DNA from: Edwardsiella piscicida | GTDB lineage: Bacteria > Pseudomonadota > Gammaproteobacteria > Enterobacterales > Enterobacteriaceae | Assembly: GCF_001896205.1 (NCBI RefSeq) | Contig: NZ_MPNU01000001.1 | Location: forward strand, 3,183,992 to 3,247,991 | Direction: 5' to 3' | Length of the DNA stretch: 64,000 bases | In this document: piece by piece, positions 1-8,759 of the stretch | Numbering within the stretch: the stretch's first letter is position 1 | Layout of the letters: each line of letters starts with the position of its first letter | The notes under the pieces: generated by a model | The model's input: only the letters and a program-made list of their open reading frames with translations | What the model was told of the DNA's origin: nothing | Database searches by the model: none | Program-made: the position numbers and the translations under genes

Positions 1-41
1 AGTTTACGTCGGCTGACAAGTCCTAAATTCAACTTTTTTAC
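1..41 (-). promoter_or_regulatory. upstream part of an rRNA operon P1 promoter, cut by the window edge
   Basis: Read on the minus strand, an A/T-rich UP-like element (about 41 to 21) is followed by CTTGTCAG with a TTGTCA -35 hexamer at 19-14. This resembles the E. coli rrnB P1 arrangement (AT-rich UP element, CTTGTCAGGCC). The -10 would lie just outside the window. In E. coli clpB is directly upstream of rrsG in the same orientation, so an rRNA operon probably continues to the left. The -35 match is seen; the identity of the operon is inferred from synteny. Confidence 0.55.
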
Positions 42-112
42 CGTTCGTTTGTTTTGCATACAGAGCGCTCTGTTTTGCAGCATTTTCACTTACTGAACCG
101 CCCCCTGAGCGC

Positions 113-140
113 AAAAAGGGCAGCCTAACGGCTGCCCTTT
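113..140 (-). terminator. Rho-independent terminator of clpB
   Basis: An 11-bp stem (AAAGGGCAGCC / GGCTGCCCTTT) with a 4-nt loop lies 24 bases past the clpB stop on the minus strand and is followed by a T-run in that direction. It separates clpB from the presumed rRNA operon promoter. Confidence 0.85.
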
Positions 141-163
141 ATCCTCTTATCACGAGCGACGGA

Positions 164-2737
164 TTATTGCCGCGCGACGATCTGCTGCCCATCCAGCTCC
201 AGGACGATCGGCTTACCCGGCAGCAGCGATCCTGAAAGGATTTGCTGCGCCAGCGGGTTTTCGATCTCCTGCTGGATGGCGCGTTTCAGCGGACGCGCGC
301 CGTATACCGGATCGAAGCCGGCCTGAGACAGCTGCTCCAACGCCGCATCACTCATGCTAATGCTGTAGCCTTTCTCTTCCAGACGCTGGTACAGACGCTG
401 CAGCTGGATACGGGCAATCGCCTTGATGTTCTCCTGACCCAGCGGATGGAATACTACCGTCTCATCAATACGGTTAATGAACTCCGGTCTGAAATGATGA
501 GTGACTACGCTCATCACCAGCTCTTTCATTTCACCATAGCTCAGGTCGCCGAAGCGATCCTGGATCAGGTCAGAGCCCAGGTTAGAGGTCATAATGACCA
601 CCGTATTACGGAAATCGACGGTGCGTCCCTGACCATCGGTCAGGCGTCCATCGTCCAACACCTGCAGCAGGATGTTAAAGACATCCGGATGCGCCTTCTC
701 GACCTCGTCGAGCAGGATGACCGAGTACGGACGACGGCGTACCGCCTCCGTCAAATAGCCGCCCTCTTCATACCCGACGTATCCCGGAGGTGCCCCGACC
801 AAACGGGAAACAGAGTGCTTCTCCATAAACTCGGACATATCGATACGCACCATGGCGTCATCGCTGTCGAATAAGAAGTTAGCCAACGCCTTGCACAGTT
901 CGGTTTTACCCACCCCGGTCGGGCCGAGGAACAGGAATGAGCCGATGGGACGGTTCGGATCGGACAACCCGGCGCGGCTACGGCGAATGGCGTTGGAAAC
1001 GGCTTCAACCGCCTCATTCTGCCCGATGACGCGCCGATGCAGCTCATCCTCCATGCGCAGCAGTTTTTCACGCTCGCCCTCCAGCATGCGTGATACCGGA
1101 ATACCGGTCCAGCGCGCCAGCACCTCGGCGATTTCGACATCGGTGACCTTATTGCGCAGTAGCTTCATGCTCTTGCCTTCGGCCTGCGTTGCGGCCTGCA
1201 GCTGCTTTTCCAGATCCGGCAGTTTGCCGTACTGGATCTCAGACATCTGCGCAAGGTCACCGCTGCGGCGCGCCTGCTCCAGCGCGATCTTGGCCTGTTC
1301 GATCTCGGCCTTGATATTCTGGGTACCGGTCAGCGCGGCCTTTTCTGCCTTCCACTCCTCTTCCAGCGAGGCATAGTCGCGCTCTTTCTCCTCCAGCTCG
1401 GTGTTCAGGATCTCCAGACGCTTCTTACTGGCCTCGTCAGACTCTTTCTTCAGCGCCTGCTGCTCCAGCTTCAGCTGAATGATGCGCCGTTCCAGACGAT
1501 CCAGCGCCTCCGGCTTGGAGTCGATCTGCATACGAATGCTGGATGCCGCCTCATCGATCAGGTCGATGGCTTTATCCGGCAGCTGGCGATCGGCGATATA
1601 GCGGTGAGACAGCGTGGCGGCCGCCACGATGGCCGGATCGGTGATCTGCACGTGGTGGTGCAGCTCATAGCGCTCCTTCAGCCCGCGCAGAATGGCAATG
1701 GTATCCTCGACGGACGGCTGCGCTACATAGACCTTCTGGAAACGGCGCTCCAGCGCGGCATCCTTCTCAATATACTGACGGTACTCATCCAGGGTCGTCG
1801 CACCGACGCAGTGCAGCTCGCCGCGCGCCAGCGCCGGCTTCAGCATATTCCCCGCGTCCATAGCGCCGTCGGCCTTACCGGCCCCCACCATGGTGTGCAG
1901 CTCATCGATAAACAGAATGACGCTGCCCTCCTGTTTGGCCAGGTCGTTCAGCACCGCCTTCAAACGCTCTTCAAACTCACCGCGGAATTTCGCACCGGCG
2001 ATTAACGCCCCCATATCCAGGGAGAGCACGCGCTTGTGCTTCAGCCCCTCCGGGACCTCACCGTTGATGATGCGCTGGGCCAGCCCTTCAACGATGGCCG
2101 TTTTACCGACCCCGGGCTCCCCGATCAGCACCGGGTTATTCTTGGTGCGGCGCTGCAGTACCTGAATGGTGCGGCGGATCTCTTCGTCACGCCCAATCAC
2201 CGGATCCAGCTTACCCTGCTCGGCACGCTCGGTCAGATCGATGGTGTACTTCTTCAGCGCCTGACGCTGATCTTCCGCATTCTGATCGTCCACTTTCTCT
2301 CCTCCGCGCAGCTGCTCAACGGCAGCGTTGAGTTTTTGCGCAGACGCGCCGGCGGCCTTCAACATATCGGCCAGTTTGCCACGCTCTTCCATCGCGGCCA
2401 GAATAAACAGCTCTGACGATATGTAGGTGTCACTGTGCTTTTGCGCTAATTTGTCACACAGGTTCAAAACCCGAATCAGCTCATTGGATGGCTGCACGTC
2501 GCCACCGGTCCCCTCCACCTGCGGTAGACGGGCAATAGCCTGCTCAAGGGACTGCTGAAACGCGCTGATATCGACGCCTGCAGATACCAGCAAAGGACGA
2601 ACCGTGCCCCCATCCTGACCGAGCATCGCGCTCATCAGATGTATCGGTTCAATAAATTGGTTATCGCGCCCGAGTGCCAAAGACTGGGCGTCAGCGAGGG
2701 CTAACTGGAACTTGTTGGTTAAGCGATCCAGACGCAT
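164..2737 (-). CDS. clpB: ClpB, ATP-dependent disaggregase chaperone (Hsp100)
   Basis: Hexameric AAA+ disaggregase that, with DnaK/DnaJ/GrpE, extracts and refolds proteins from heat-induced aggregates in the cytoplasm. The 857-residue product has the family length: N-terminal Clp repeat domain (about 1-145), first AAA domain with Walker A GEPGVGKT near residue 206, a charged coiled-coil middle domain (about 410-530), and a second AAA domain with GPTGVGKT. The ATG at 2737 is preferred over an upstream in-frame start 23 codons earlier because it has a GGAGG Shine-Dalgarno and matches the E. coli N-terminus ([11 protein letters not shown]). An internal GTG at codon 149 with its own strong ribosome site should give the short ClpB form known from E. 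coli. It lies downstream of pgeF, with a possible heat-shock promoter between. Confidence 0.98.
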   Translation of the reverse strand: MRLDRLTNKFQLALADAQSLALGRDNQFIEPIHLMSAMLGQDGGTVRPLLVSAGVDISAFQQSLEQAIARLPQVEGTGGDVQPSNELIRVLNLCDKLAQKHSDTYISSELFILAAMEERGKLADMLKAAGASAQKLNAAVEQLRGGEKVDDQNAEDQRQALKKYTIDLTERAEQGKLDPVIGRDEEIRRTIQVLQRRTKNNPVLIGEPGVGKTAIVEGLAQRIINGEVPEGLKHKRVLSLDMGALIAGAKFRGEFEERLKAVLNDLAKQEGSVILFIDELHTMVGAGKADGAMDAGNMLKPALARGELHCVGATTLDEYRQYIEKDAALERRFQKVYVAQPSVEDTIAILRGLKERYELHHHVQITDPAIVAAATLSHRYIADRQLPDKAIDLIDEAASSIRMQIDSKPEALDRLERRIIQLKLEQQALKKESDEASKKRLEILNTELEEKERDYASLEEEWKAEKAALTGTQNIKAEIEQAKIALEQARRSGDLAQMSEIQYGKLPDLEKQLQAATQAEGKSMKLLRNKVTDVEIAEVLARWTGIPVSRMLEGEREKLLRMEDELHRRVIGQNEAVEAVSNAIRRSRAGLSDPNRPIGSFLFLGPTGVGKTELCKALANFLFDSDDAMVRIDMSEFMEKHSVSRLVGAPPGYVGYEEGGYLTEAVRRRPYSVILLDEVEKAHPDVFNILLQVLDDGRLTDGQGRTVDFRNTVVIMTSNLGSDLIQDRFGDLSYGEMKELVMSVVTHHFRPEFINRIDETVVFHPLGQENIKAIARIQLQRLYQRLEEKGYSISMSDAALEQLSQAGFDPVYGARPLKRAIQQEIENPLAQQILSGSLLPGKPIVLELDGQQIVARQ
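2287..2310 (-). promoter_or_regulatory. internal ribosome binding site for short ClpB (codon 149 GTG)
   Basis: On the minus strand GCGGAGGAGAGAAAGTG places a strong GGAGG Shine-Dalgarno 6-7 bases before an in-frame GTG (2293-2291), which is codon 149. E. coli ClpB is known to make an N-terminally truncated form from the equivalent GUG. The element is directly visible; its use here is inferred by homology. Confidence 0.6.
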
Positions 2738-2777
2738 GTTTCCTCCGAGACGTATGCAAATTGCTTCTGGAGAATAA

Positions 2778-2802
2778 GTGTGGTCTAGACTGCACTTTTC
2801 AA
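2778..2802 (-). promoter_or_regulatory. possible heat-shock (sigma-32) promoter of clpB
   Basis: On the minus strand TTGAAA (2802-2797), a 13-base spacer and CCACAC (2783-2778) approximate the sigma-32 pattern (TTGAAA, 13-15 bases, CCCCAT) about 40 bases before the clpB start. The -10 matches only partly. A separate CCCC run at 2846-2843 was also considered but has no -35 partner. The assignment rests mainly on clpB being a sigma-32 gene in relatives. Confidence 0.3.
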
Positions 2803-2905
2803 CCAAACCGTGACAATTATTTAATTATTTTTTGTTCAATTTGGGGTGGCACGTGAGGCGTACAGCGTCCCAAGGCCGCAGGACGCTGGCCTTGGGAGAG
2901 ATACG

Positions 2906-3640
2906 TTAGGAGAACCAGATCAGCGAGGCCATGCGACCGGTCTGCGCCGCACGACGGTAGGAGAAGAAGCGCGATGCGTCGCTCAGCGTACAGAACTCGC
3001 CGCCGCTGATGCGGGTAACGCCCGCGGCCTGCAGACGCTGGCGCGCCAGGGCATAGATATCGGCCAGGTATTTATCGCCCGCCGTGGGCCGGAACGCGCT
3101 GGCGCTGGCCCGATCGTGCTGCATAAACTGCGCGCGCACCTCGGCGCCCACTTCAAAAGCCTCGGGGCCAATGGCCGGGCCGAGCCAAGCCATCACCGCA
3201 CCGGGCGCCGCATTAAAACAGCGCAGGGTCTGCTCCAGAACCCCATTGCACAACCCACGCCAACCGGCATGCGCCGCCGCCACTTCGTTACCCTCATCAC
3301 AGGTAAACAGCACGGGCAGACAGTCAGCCGTCATCACCGCGCACACCTGCCCCGGCGTTCGGGTATAGGCTGCATCGGCACGCACATCGTCGTCGGTATT
3401 CCCGGCCGCCAGCGTCAGCACCCGCGTACCGTGTACCTGATCCAGCCACACCGGCGGCGTCGGCAGCGCCAACGCCTGACACAGCCGCGCACGGTTGGCC
3501 GCAACCCGTGCAGGCTCGTCGCCAACGTGCGCGCCCAAATTTAACGCGTCATAGGGCGGCAGACTAACGCCGCCGTCGCGAGTGGTCCCATAGGCAAAGA
3601 CCCGCGACGGCGCCGACCAGCGCGGCACGATCGGTTTCAT
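2906..3640 (-). CDS. pgeF: PgeF (YfiH), purine nucleoside phosphorylase / peptidoglycan-editing laccase-domain protein
   Basis: Member of the YfiH/DUF152 family, a copper/zinc-type multi-function enzyme reported to act on purine nucleosides and to prevent wrong residues entering peptidoglycan precursors. The 244-residue length matches E. coli YfiH. The conserved metal/active-site histidine and cysteine motifs are present, including GTRV, the MTADCLPVL block with its cysteine, and AAHAGWRG. Its ATG overlaps the rluD stop by four bases (ATGA), so the two genes are translationally coupled. A 9-bp GC hairpin (2869-2896) lies just past the stop but has no clear T-run, so some transcription may continue into clpB. 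Confidence 0.93.
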   Translation of the reverse strand: MKPIVPRWSAPSRVFAYGTTRDGGVSLPPYDALNLGAHVGDEPARVAANRARLCQALALPTPPVWLDQVHGTRVLTLAAGNTDDDVRADAAYTRTPGQVCAVMTADCLPVLFTCDEGNEVAAAHAGWRGLCNGVLEQTLRCFNAAPGAVMAWLGPAIGPEAFEVGAEVRAQFMQHDRASASAFRPTAGDKYLADIYALARQRLQAAGVTRISGGEFCTLSDASRFFSYRRAAQTGRMASLIWFS

Positions 3641-4617
3641 AGCCAGTCCATCTCATCCTTAAAGATTTCGGCGTCCTCTTGCATCACCGCAATCAGGCGC
3701 TGCATATCTTCCGGGATCGGTGCATGCCACTCCATTTCGATACCGCTGATCGGGTGATACAGGCGCAGCATGGTCGCGTGCAGCGCCTGGCGATCAAACT
3801 CGCGCAGGACGCGGATAAACTCCGGCGACGCATCGCGCGGTGGGCGCGGACGGCCACCGTACAGCGGATCGCCCACCAGCGGATGGTTAATGTGTGCCAT
3901 ATGCACACGGATCTGGTGAGTACGCCCGGTCTCCAGGCGCAGGCGCAGGCGCGTATGGGCGCGGAAGTGCTCCATGATGCGGTAGTGCGTCACCGCCGGT
4001 TTACCCATCGGGTGTACCGACATGTGGGTTCGCTTGGTCGGATGGCGCGCGATGGGCTCCCGTACGGTGCCGCCGGCGGTCATGGTCCCGATGGCCACCG
4101 CCTCATACTCACGGGTGATTTCACGCAGCTGCAGCGATTCGACCAGGCGAGTCTGGGCCGGTACCGTCTTCGCAACCACCATCAGACCGGTGGTGTCTTT
4201 ATCCAGTCGGTGCACGATCCCGGCGCGCGGAACGTCGGCGATCTGCGGATAGTAATGCAGCAGCGCGTTGAGCACCGTACCGTCCGGGTTACCGGCGCCG
4301 GGGTGCACGACCAAATCGCGCGGCTTATTGATCACCAGGATATCTTCGTCCTCGTAGACGATATCCAGCGCGATATCCTGCGCTTCCCAACGGTTCTCTT
4401 CCTCAATCAGGGCATCAATGGCAATATGCTCACCGCCCAAAACCTTCTCTTTCGGCTTATTGATGATGACCCCGTTCACGCTGGCGCGACCCTCTAGGAT
4501 CCACTCTTTTATGCGTGAACGTGAATAATCAGGGAACAATTCCGCCAACGCCTGATCTAAGCGTTGACCGAGCTGGGATTCCGTCACCGTCGCGGTGAGC
4601 TGTACTTGTTGTGCCAT
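3637..4617 (-). CDS. rluD: RluD, 23S rRNA pseudouridine(1911/1915/1917) synthase
   Basis: Isomerises three uridines of helix 69 of 23S rRNA to pseudouridine, supporting late 50S assembly and correct termination. The 326-residue protein has an N-terminal S4 RNA-binding domain (about 18-80) and the RluA-type catalytic domain with the motif HRLDKDTTG, whose Asp139 is the expected catalytic residue. It is divergent from bamD, the same order as in E. coli, and is the first gene of an rluD-pgeF unit. Confidence 0.97.
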   Translation of the reverse strand: MAQQVQLTATVTESQLGQRLDQALAELFPDYSRSRIKEWILEGRASVNGVIINKPKEKVLGGEHIAIDALIEEENRWEAQDIALDIVYEDEDILVINKPRDLVVHPGAGNPDGTVLNALLHYYPQIADVPRAGIVHRLDKDTTGLMVVAKTVPAQTRLVESLQLREITREYEAVAIGTMTAGGTVREPIARHPTKRTHMSVHPMGKPAVTHYRIMEHFRAHTRLRLRLETGRTHQIRVHMAHINHPLVGDPLYGGRPRPPRDASPEFIRVLREFDRQALHATMLRLYHPISGIEMEWHAPIPEDMQRLIAVMQEDAEIFKDEMDWL

Positions 4618-4750
4618 AGTGAGTTTCTTTCGTTAACGTTGGGTTTTCTCGGCGTTGCCGTTTAAAATAATGTGCTATTGTAGCTGGTCTTTGCCGGGAG
4701 CTTAACGGAGAGTCACCCGGAACAACACAAAAAAGGGTAAGCAAAACGTC

Positions 4751-5488
4751 ATGACGCGTATCAAATATCTGGTGGCTGCCACCACGTTGAGCCTGGCGCT
4801 GGTTGGTTGCTCCAGCTCCAAAGAGGCGGTGCCCGACAATCCGCCTGCAGAAATCTACGCCACCGCACAGCAAAAACTGCAGGACGGTAACTTTAAAGCG
4901 GCGATTACGCAACTGGAAGCGCTGGATAATCGTTATCCATTTGGCCCTTACTCTCAGCAGGTGCAGCTGGATCTGATCTACGCCTACTACAAGTCGGCAG
5001 ACCTGCCGATGGCACAGGCTACCATCGATCGCTTCATCCGTCTCAATCCGACCAGCCAAAACATGCCCTACGTACTGTACATGCGTGGTTTGACGGATAT
5101 GGCCATGGACGACAGCGCGCTGCAGGGCTTCTTCGGCATCGACCGCTCTGACCGTGACCCCGAACATGCCCGCCAGGCTTTCCGTGACTTCAGCCAGCTG
5201 GTACAGCGTTACCCGAACAGCGCCTACACGACCGATGCCACCAAGCGTCTGCTCTTCTTGAAAAACCGGCTTGCCAAACACGAACTGGCCGTCGCCCGCT
5301 TCTACACCAAGCGCGGGGCCTATGTTGCCGTGGTAAACCGCGTAGAGCAGATGCTGCGCAACTATCCGGATACCCAGGCGACCCGTGACGCGCTGCCGCT
5401 GATGGAGAACGCCTACCGTCAGATGGGCCTGAACGGCGAAGCCGACAAGGTACAAAAAATCATCGCGTTCAACGGCGACAAAGCATAG
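4751..5488 (+). CDS. bamD: BamD, outer-membrane protein assembly lipoprotein
   Basis: Essential lipoprotein of the BAM complex that, with BamA, folds and inserts beta-barrel proteins in the outer membrane. The 245-residue product has a 19-residue lipoprotein signal ending in the lipobox LVGC (Cys20) with Ser at +2, consistent with outer-membrane sorting. Helical TPR repeats follow (for example [17 protein letters not shown] and the block near [10 protein letters not shown]). Length and sequence match E. coli YfiO. It is transcribed alone, divergent from rluD, and ends at a strong terminator. Confidence 0.98.
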   Translation: MTRIKYLVAATTLSLALVGCSSSKEAVPDNPPAEIYATAQQKLQDGNFKAAITQLEALDNRYPFGPYSQQVQLDLIYAYYKSADLPMAQATIDRFIRLNPTSQNMPYVLYMRGLTDMAMDDSALQGFFGIDRSDRDPEHARQAFRDFSQLVQRYPNSAYTTDATKRLLFLKNRLAKHELAVARFYTKRGAYVAVVNRVEQMLRNYPDTQATRDALPLMENAYRQMGLNGEADKVQKIIAFNGDKA

Positions 5489-5515
5489 CGCCGACGCAGA
5501 GACGGATAAACAGCG

Positions 5516-5541
5516 AAGGCAGCCCATCGGCTGCCTTTTGT
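5516..5541 (+). terminator. Rho-independent terminator of bamD
   Basis: A 9-bp stem AAGGCAGCC / GGCTGCCTT with a 4-nt loop is followed by TTTG, 28 bases past the bamD stop. Confidence 0.85.
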
Positions 5542-5819
5542 TTGATCCGCGCGGATGAGGCCGGGAAGAGCGTCCCGCCCCGTGGGGGAGATTTCGGCCA
5601 TGATCGATCCTAGGCCGCGCCAATTTTTCTGCCTTAACTTTTCCATCATGCGCATAAATTTCCGCTGACTCAAGCGCTATTTTCAGCACTTTTCACCAGA
5701 ATCACAAAACCACTTAACTTTGCAAAAAGTGACAAAAATCCGTGATTTTCCTCTCACACTTTGCTCCGCGGCGCGTTATGCTGAAATCACCAAGACGGAA
5801 AAGACAGAGAGGTATCTGT
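5542..5819. other. bamD-raiA intergenic region
   Basis: No gene is recognised between the bamD terminator and raiA. The stretch just before raiA is A/T-rich and should hold its promoter; GTTATGCTG near 5775 resembles a -10 but the -35 is poor. An open frame running into raiA from 5742 is only an upstream extension of it. Confidence 0.5.
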
Positions 5820-6158
5820 ATGACTATCAGCATTACCAGCAAACAAATGGAAATCACTGCTGCCATCCGTGAACATGTCGAAGACCGTCTCAGCAAACTG
5901 GACAAATGGCAAACGCACCTGATTAACCCGCATATCATTCTGTCTAAGGAGCCGCAGGGGTTTGTGGTTGACGCCACGATTAACACGCCCAATGGCCAGC
6001 TGGTCGCCAGCGCCAAGCATGAAGACATGTATGCCGCCATCAACGAGCTGCTGAACAAGCTGGAGCGTCAGCTAAACAAAGTCCAGCATAAGGGCGAAGC
6101 TCGCCGCGCCCATACCAGCGTAAAAGACGCTAATCTGCAGGCCACTGCCAGCGAATAA
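5820..6158 (+). CDS. raiA: RaiA (YfiA), ribosome-associated translation inhibitor
   Basis: Binds the 30S subunit in stationary phase or cold shock, blocks the A and P sites and stabilises 70S monomers. The 112-residue product is almost the same as E. coli RaiA from [13 protein letters not shown] through the [15 protein letters not shown] block to the basic C-terminal [17 protein letters not shown]. The start at 5820 is chosen over an upstream in-frame ATG (5742) because it matches the family N-terminus and has an AGAGAGG ribosome site. It is followed by its own terminator and then the phe leader, as in E. coli. Confidence 0.97.
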   Translation: MTISITSKQMEITAAIREHVEDRLSKLDKWQTHLINPHIILSKEPQGFVVDATINTPNGQLVASAKHEDMYAAINELLNKLERQLNKVQHKGEARRAHTSVKDANLQATASE

Positions 6159-6186
6159 CCTAAAACGAGCCCTTTTATTTAGAGAT

Positions 6187-6212
6187 AACGCGCCCCACGG
6201 GCGCGTTTTTTG
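6187..6212 (+). terminator. Rho-independent terminator of raiA
   Basis: A 9-bp stem AACGCGCCC / GGGCGCGTT with a 3-nt loop is followed by a run of T (6206-6211). Confidence 0.92.
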
Positions 6213-6285
6213 TATCAATAAAAAACATTGACAGGAAAAAAGTATCACGGTTAACGTAGGGTATGACTCACCGTGGAGCTGCGTT

Positions 6286-6357
6286 ATGTCCCATCGCTCG
6301 TTGTTCTTTCGCTGCTTTTTTCCGACGCTGCGCCCGGGAGGCGTCGCTCTACGCTAA
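6286..6357 (+). CDS. pheL: PheL, phe operon leader peptide (atypical)
   Basis: Short leader whose translation senses charged tRNA-Phe and controls attenuation of pheA. The ATG at 6286 follows GGAG at a usable distance. The 23-residue peptide reads MSHRSLFFRCFFPTLRPGGV and ends ALR, with two Phe pairs (codons 7-8 and 11-12). E. coli PheL is 15 residues with seven Phe and stops straight after the Phe cluster. Here the frame continues through the GGGAGGC segment before TAA. Identity is supported by position between raiA and pheA and by the surrounding RNA pairings. The exact peptide is not certain. Confidence 0.7.
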   Translation: MSHRSLFFRCFFPTLRPGGVALR

Positions 6358-6405
6358 GAAAGCAGCGAAAGAACGATGTAAGGCCTCCCCCGGGAGGCTT
6401 TTTTT
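6303..6405 (+). promoter_or_regulatory. pheA attenuator
   Basis: The Phe-codon segment 6303-6318 is perfectly complementary over 16 bases to 6359-6374 (protector hairpin). GCCTCCC (6383-6389) pairs with GGGAGGC (6392-6398) and is followed by TTTTTTT (6399-6405), forming the terminator. GGGAGGC at 6336-6342 can pair instead with 6383-6389 to prevent termination. This layout corresponds to the E. coli pheA attenuator; the switching mechanism is inferred from that. Confidence 0.88.
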
Positions 6406-6445
6406 ATGCGCGCCACCACTGCACCACGCTGATTAAGGGCCCCTG

Positions 6446-7606
6446 ATGAGCACACCCAATCCATTATTGACGCTGCGCGAGCAGATTAGCGCCGTCGACA
6501 GCCAGCTGCTGGCGCTGCTGGGCGAACGCCGCTGCCTGGCCGAGCAGGTCGCCCGCACCAAACAGGCGCTGCATCACCCGGTTCGCGACCGGGCCAGAGA
6601 GCGCGATCTGCTGCACAGCCTGATTGAGCAGGGCAAACCGCTGCAGCTTGACGCACATTTTATTACTCGCCTGTTTCAACTGATTATCGAAGACTCGGTG
6701 CTGACCCAGCAGGCGCTGCTACAGCAGTCACACCTGGCCGTCGACGCCGCCGCACGCATCGCCTTTCTCGGTCCCAAAGGCTCCTATTCCCATCTGGCCG
6801 CTCGCCGCTATGCCGCGCGCCATTTTGATCGGGTGCTGGAGTGCGGATGCCAGCGTTTTCAAGACGTCGTCGCCCAGGTCGAAAGCGGCCAGGCCGACTA
6901 TGGCGTACTGCCGATAGAAAACACCTCATCCGGCGCCATTAACGACGTCTACGATCTGCTGCAGCACACCAGCCTCTCCCTCGTCGGAGAGCTAACGCTG
7001 CCTATCGAGCACTGCCTGCTGATCGCCGGAGAGGGCGACATCAGCGCGCTGACCACCGTCTACAGTCACCCCCAGCCGTTTCAGCAGTGCAGCCAGTTCC
7101 TCAGCCGCTACCCACAGTGGCATATCGAATACTGTGAAAGCACCGCCGCCGCGATGGAGAAGGTCGCCGCGCTGCGCTCTCCCCAGGCGGCAGCCCTGGG
7201 CAGCGCCGACGGCGGTAATCTATATGGCCTGCAGCCGCTGGCGCACGATCTGGCCAACCAGGCCCAGAACATGACCCGGTTCATTGTCCTGGCGCGCAAA
7301 GCGATCGAGGTCAATCCCCACATCGCCGCCAAAACCACGCTGATCATGGCGACGGGCCAACAGCCCGGGGCGCTGGTCGATGCGCTGCTGGCCTTCCGCG
7401 AGCAGCATATCGTCATCACCAAGCTGGAGTCGCGGCCGATCAACGGCAATCCGTGGGAGGAGATGTTCTACCTGGATGTTCAGGCGAATCTGAACGACCC
7501 AGCCATGCAGCGGGCGCTGCATGACCTGCGGGCGCTCACCCGATCGCAGAAAGTCTTGGGCTGCTACCCGAGTGAAAACGTGGTGCCGGTCGCACCGACC
7601 GCGTAA
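6446..7606 (+). CDS. pheA: PheA, bifunctional chorismate mutase / prephenate dehydratase
   Basis: Converts chorismate to prephenate and then to phenylpyruvate, the committed branch to phenylalanine. The 386 residues match E. coli PheA. Domain order: N-terminal AroQ chorismate mutase (about 1-95), prephenate dehydratase starting near [12 protein letters not shown] (about 105) with the TSSGAIND and TRF motifs needed for catalysis, and a C-terminal ACT regulatory domain with the GALV and ESRP motifs that bind phenylalanine for feedback inhibition. It is expressed behind the pheL attenuator and is convergent with tyrA, 25 bases away. Confidence 0.98.
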   Translation: MSTPNPLLTLREQISAVDSQLLALLGERRCLAEQVARTKQALHHPVRDRARERDLLHSLIEQGKPLQLDAHFITRLFQLIIEDSVLTQQALLQQSHLAVDAAARIAFLGPKGSYSHLAARRYAARHFDRVLECGCQRFQDVVAQVESGQADYGVLPIENTSSGAINDVYDLLQHTSLSLVGELTLPIEHCLLIAGEGDISALTTVYSHPQPFQQCSQFLSRYPQWHIEYCESTAAAMEKVAALRSPQAAALGSADGGNLYGLQPLAHDLANQAQNMTRFIVLARKAIEVNPHIAAKTTLIMATGQQPGALVDALLAFREQHIVITKLESRPINGNPWEEMFYLDVQANLNDPAMQRALHDLRALTRSQKVLGCYPSENVVPVAPTA

Positions 7607-7631
7607 TCATCATCCTGATACCGCCGCGGCA

Positions 7632-8753
7632 TCAACCGCGGCGATCGTGCGCCTGACTCAGCAGCGCCCGGCTCTCATCCTGAAAACGCTGCGCATCGTC
7701 GCCGAACCAGCGAGCGATACGCTGAAACGTCTCGATAAACGCCTCTTTATTCTGCCCGTCCAGCAGTCTGATCGCGTCGCCGAAGCGCTGATAGTAGCGC
7801 GTGATCAGCGCCAGATTATCCGGCGATGCCATGATGATATCGGCATACAGCTGCGCATCTTGCGCAAACAGGCGTCCGACCATCATCAGCTCCAGACGAT
7901 AAATCGGCGAGGAGAGCGCCAGCAGCTGTTCCATGCTGACATTCTCTTCGGCCAGATGCAGCCCATAGGCAAAGGTGGCAAAGTGACGCAGCGCCTGAAT
8001 AAACGCCATATTCTGATCGTGCTGCACCGCGCTGATGCGATGCAGGCGAGCGCCCCAAACCTGCAGCTGCTCTAGCAGCCACTGGTAAGCCTGCGGCTGT
8101 CGACCGTCGCAGTAGACGATCACCTGCTTGGCAAAGCTGCCGACGTCCGGGCCAAACATGGGATGTAGCCCGACGACGGGCCCGCGATGCGCCGCCAGCA
8201 TCGCCTGCATCGGTCCTCCCTTAACCGACGCCAGATCGACCAGCAGGCAATCCGACGGCAGCGGCGGCAGGCGGGCTATCGCGGCCTCGGTCAAATGGAT
8301 CGGTACGCTGATCATCACCATACCGGCATCGGCGCAAAGCGTCTCGGCCTGCGGCCAATCCTGCGGCTCCAGTATACGCACCGAGTAGCCCGACAGGCGC
8401 AGCATCCGGGCAAACAGCCGCCCCATCTGCCCCGCGCCGCCGACGATCACCACCGGGCGCAGCGTTGGATTCAGCGCCTTAAACCCCTTGTCATTTTCAC
8501 TGACGTAGGACTCCCGCATCACCCGACGCAGCACGTCCTCAATCAGATCCGGCGAGACACCAAGCTGCTGCGCCTCCGCGCGGCGCGACGCCAGCATCGC
8601 CGCCTCTCGCTCCGGCACATAGACCGGCAGACCATAGCGGCTTTTGACCTCCCCCACCTGGGCGACCAACTGTAAACGGCGCGCCAACAGCCCCAGCAGC
8701 GCCTTATCGACCTCGTCAATGCTATCGCGCAGTGCGCTCAGTTCCGCCACCAT
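7632..8753 (-). CDS. tyrA: TyrA, bifunctional chorismate mutase / prephenate dehydrogenase
   Basis: Makes 4-hydroxyphenylpyruvate from chorismate via prephenate in tyrosine synthesis. The 373-residue protein has an AroQ chorismate mutase domain (about 1-90) and an NAD-dependent prephenate dehydrogenase domain that starts with the Rossmann motif [11 protein letters not shown] near residue 103. Length equals E. coli TyrA. It is the second gene of the aroF-tyrA unit, six bases after aroF, and so shares the TyrR-type control region. A GC hairpin (7622-7643) overlaps its stop codon. Confidence 0.98.
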   Translation of the reverse strand: MVAELSALRDSIDEVDKALLGLLARRLQLVAQVGEVKSRYGLPVYVPEREAAMLASRRAEAQQLGVSPDLIEDVLRRVMRESYVSENDKGFKALNPTLRPVVIVGGAGQMGRLFARMLRLSGYSVRILEPQDWPQAETLCADAGMVMISVPIHLTEAAIARLPPLPSDCLLVDLASVKGGPMQAMLAAHRGPVVGLHPMFGPDVGSFAKQVIVYCDGRQPQAYQWLLEQLQVWGARLHRISAVQHDQNMAFIQALRHFATFAYGLHLAEENVSMEQLLALSSPIYRLELMMVGRLFAQDAQLYADIIMASPDNLALITRYYQRFGDAIRLLDGQNKEAFIETFQRIARWFGDDAQRFQDESRALLSQAHDRRG

Positions 8754-8759
8754 CGTCTA

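Noticed and set aside
2869-2896. 9-bp GC hairpin after pgeF as a terminator
   Set aside because: There is no T-run on the minus strand, so it is not called as a terminator.
4529-5689. 386-codon open frame on the minus strand
   Set aside because: It covers bamD and the rluD start in antisense, and bamD is unambiguous on the other strand.
7622-7643. hairpin CGCCGCGG / CCGCGGCG between pheA and tyrA as a bidirectional terminator
   Set aside because: It overlaps the tyrA stop and lacks T-runs on either side.
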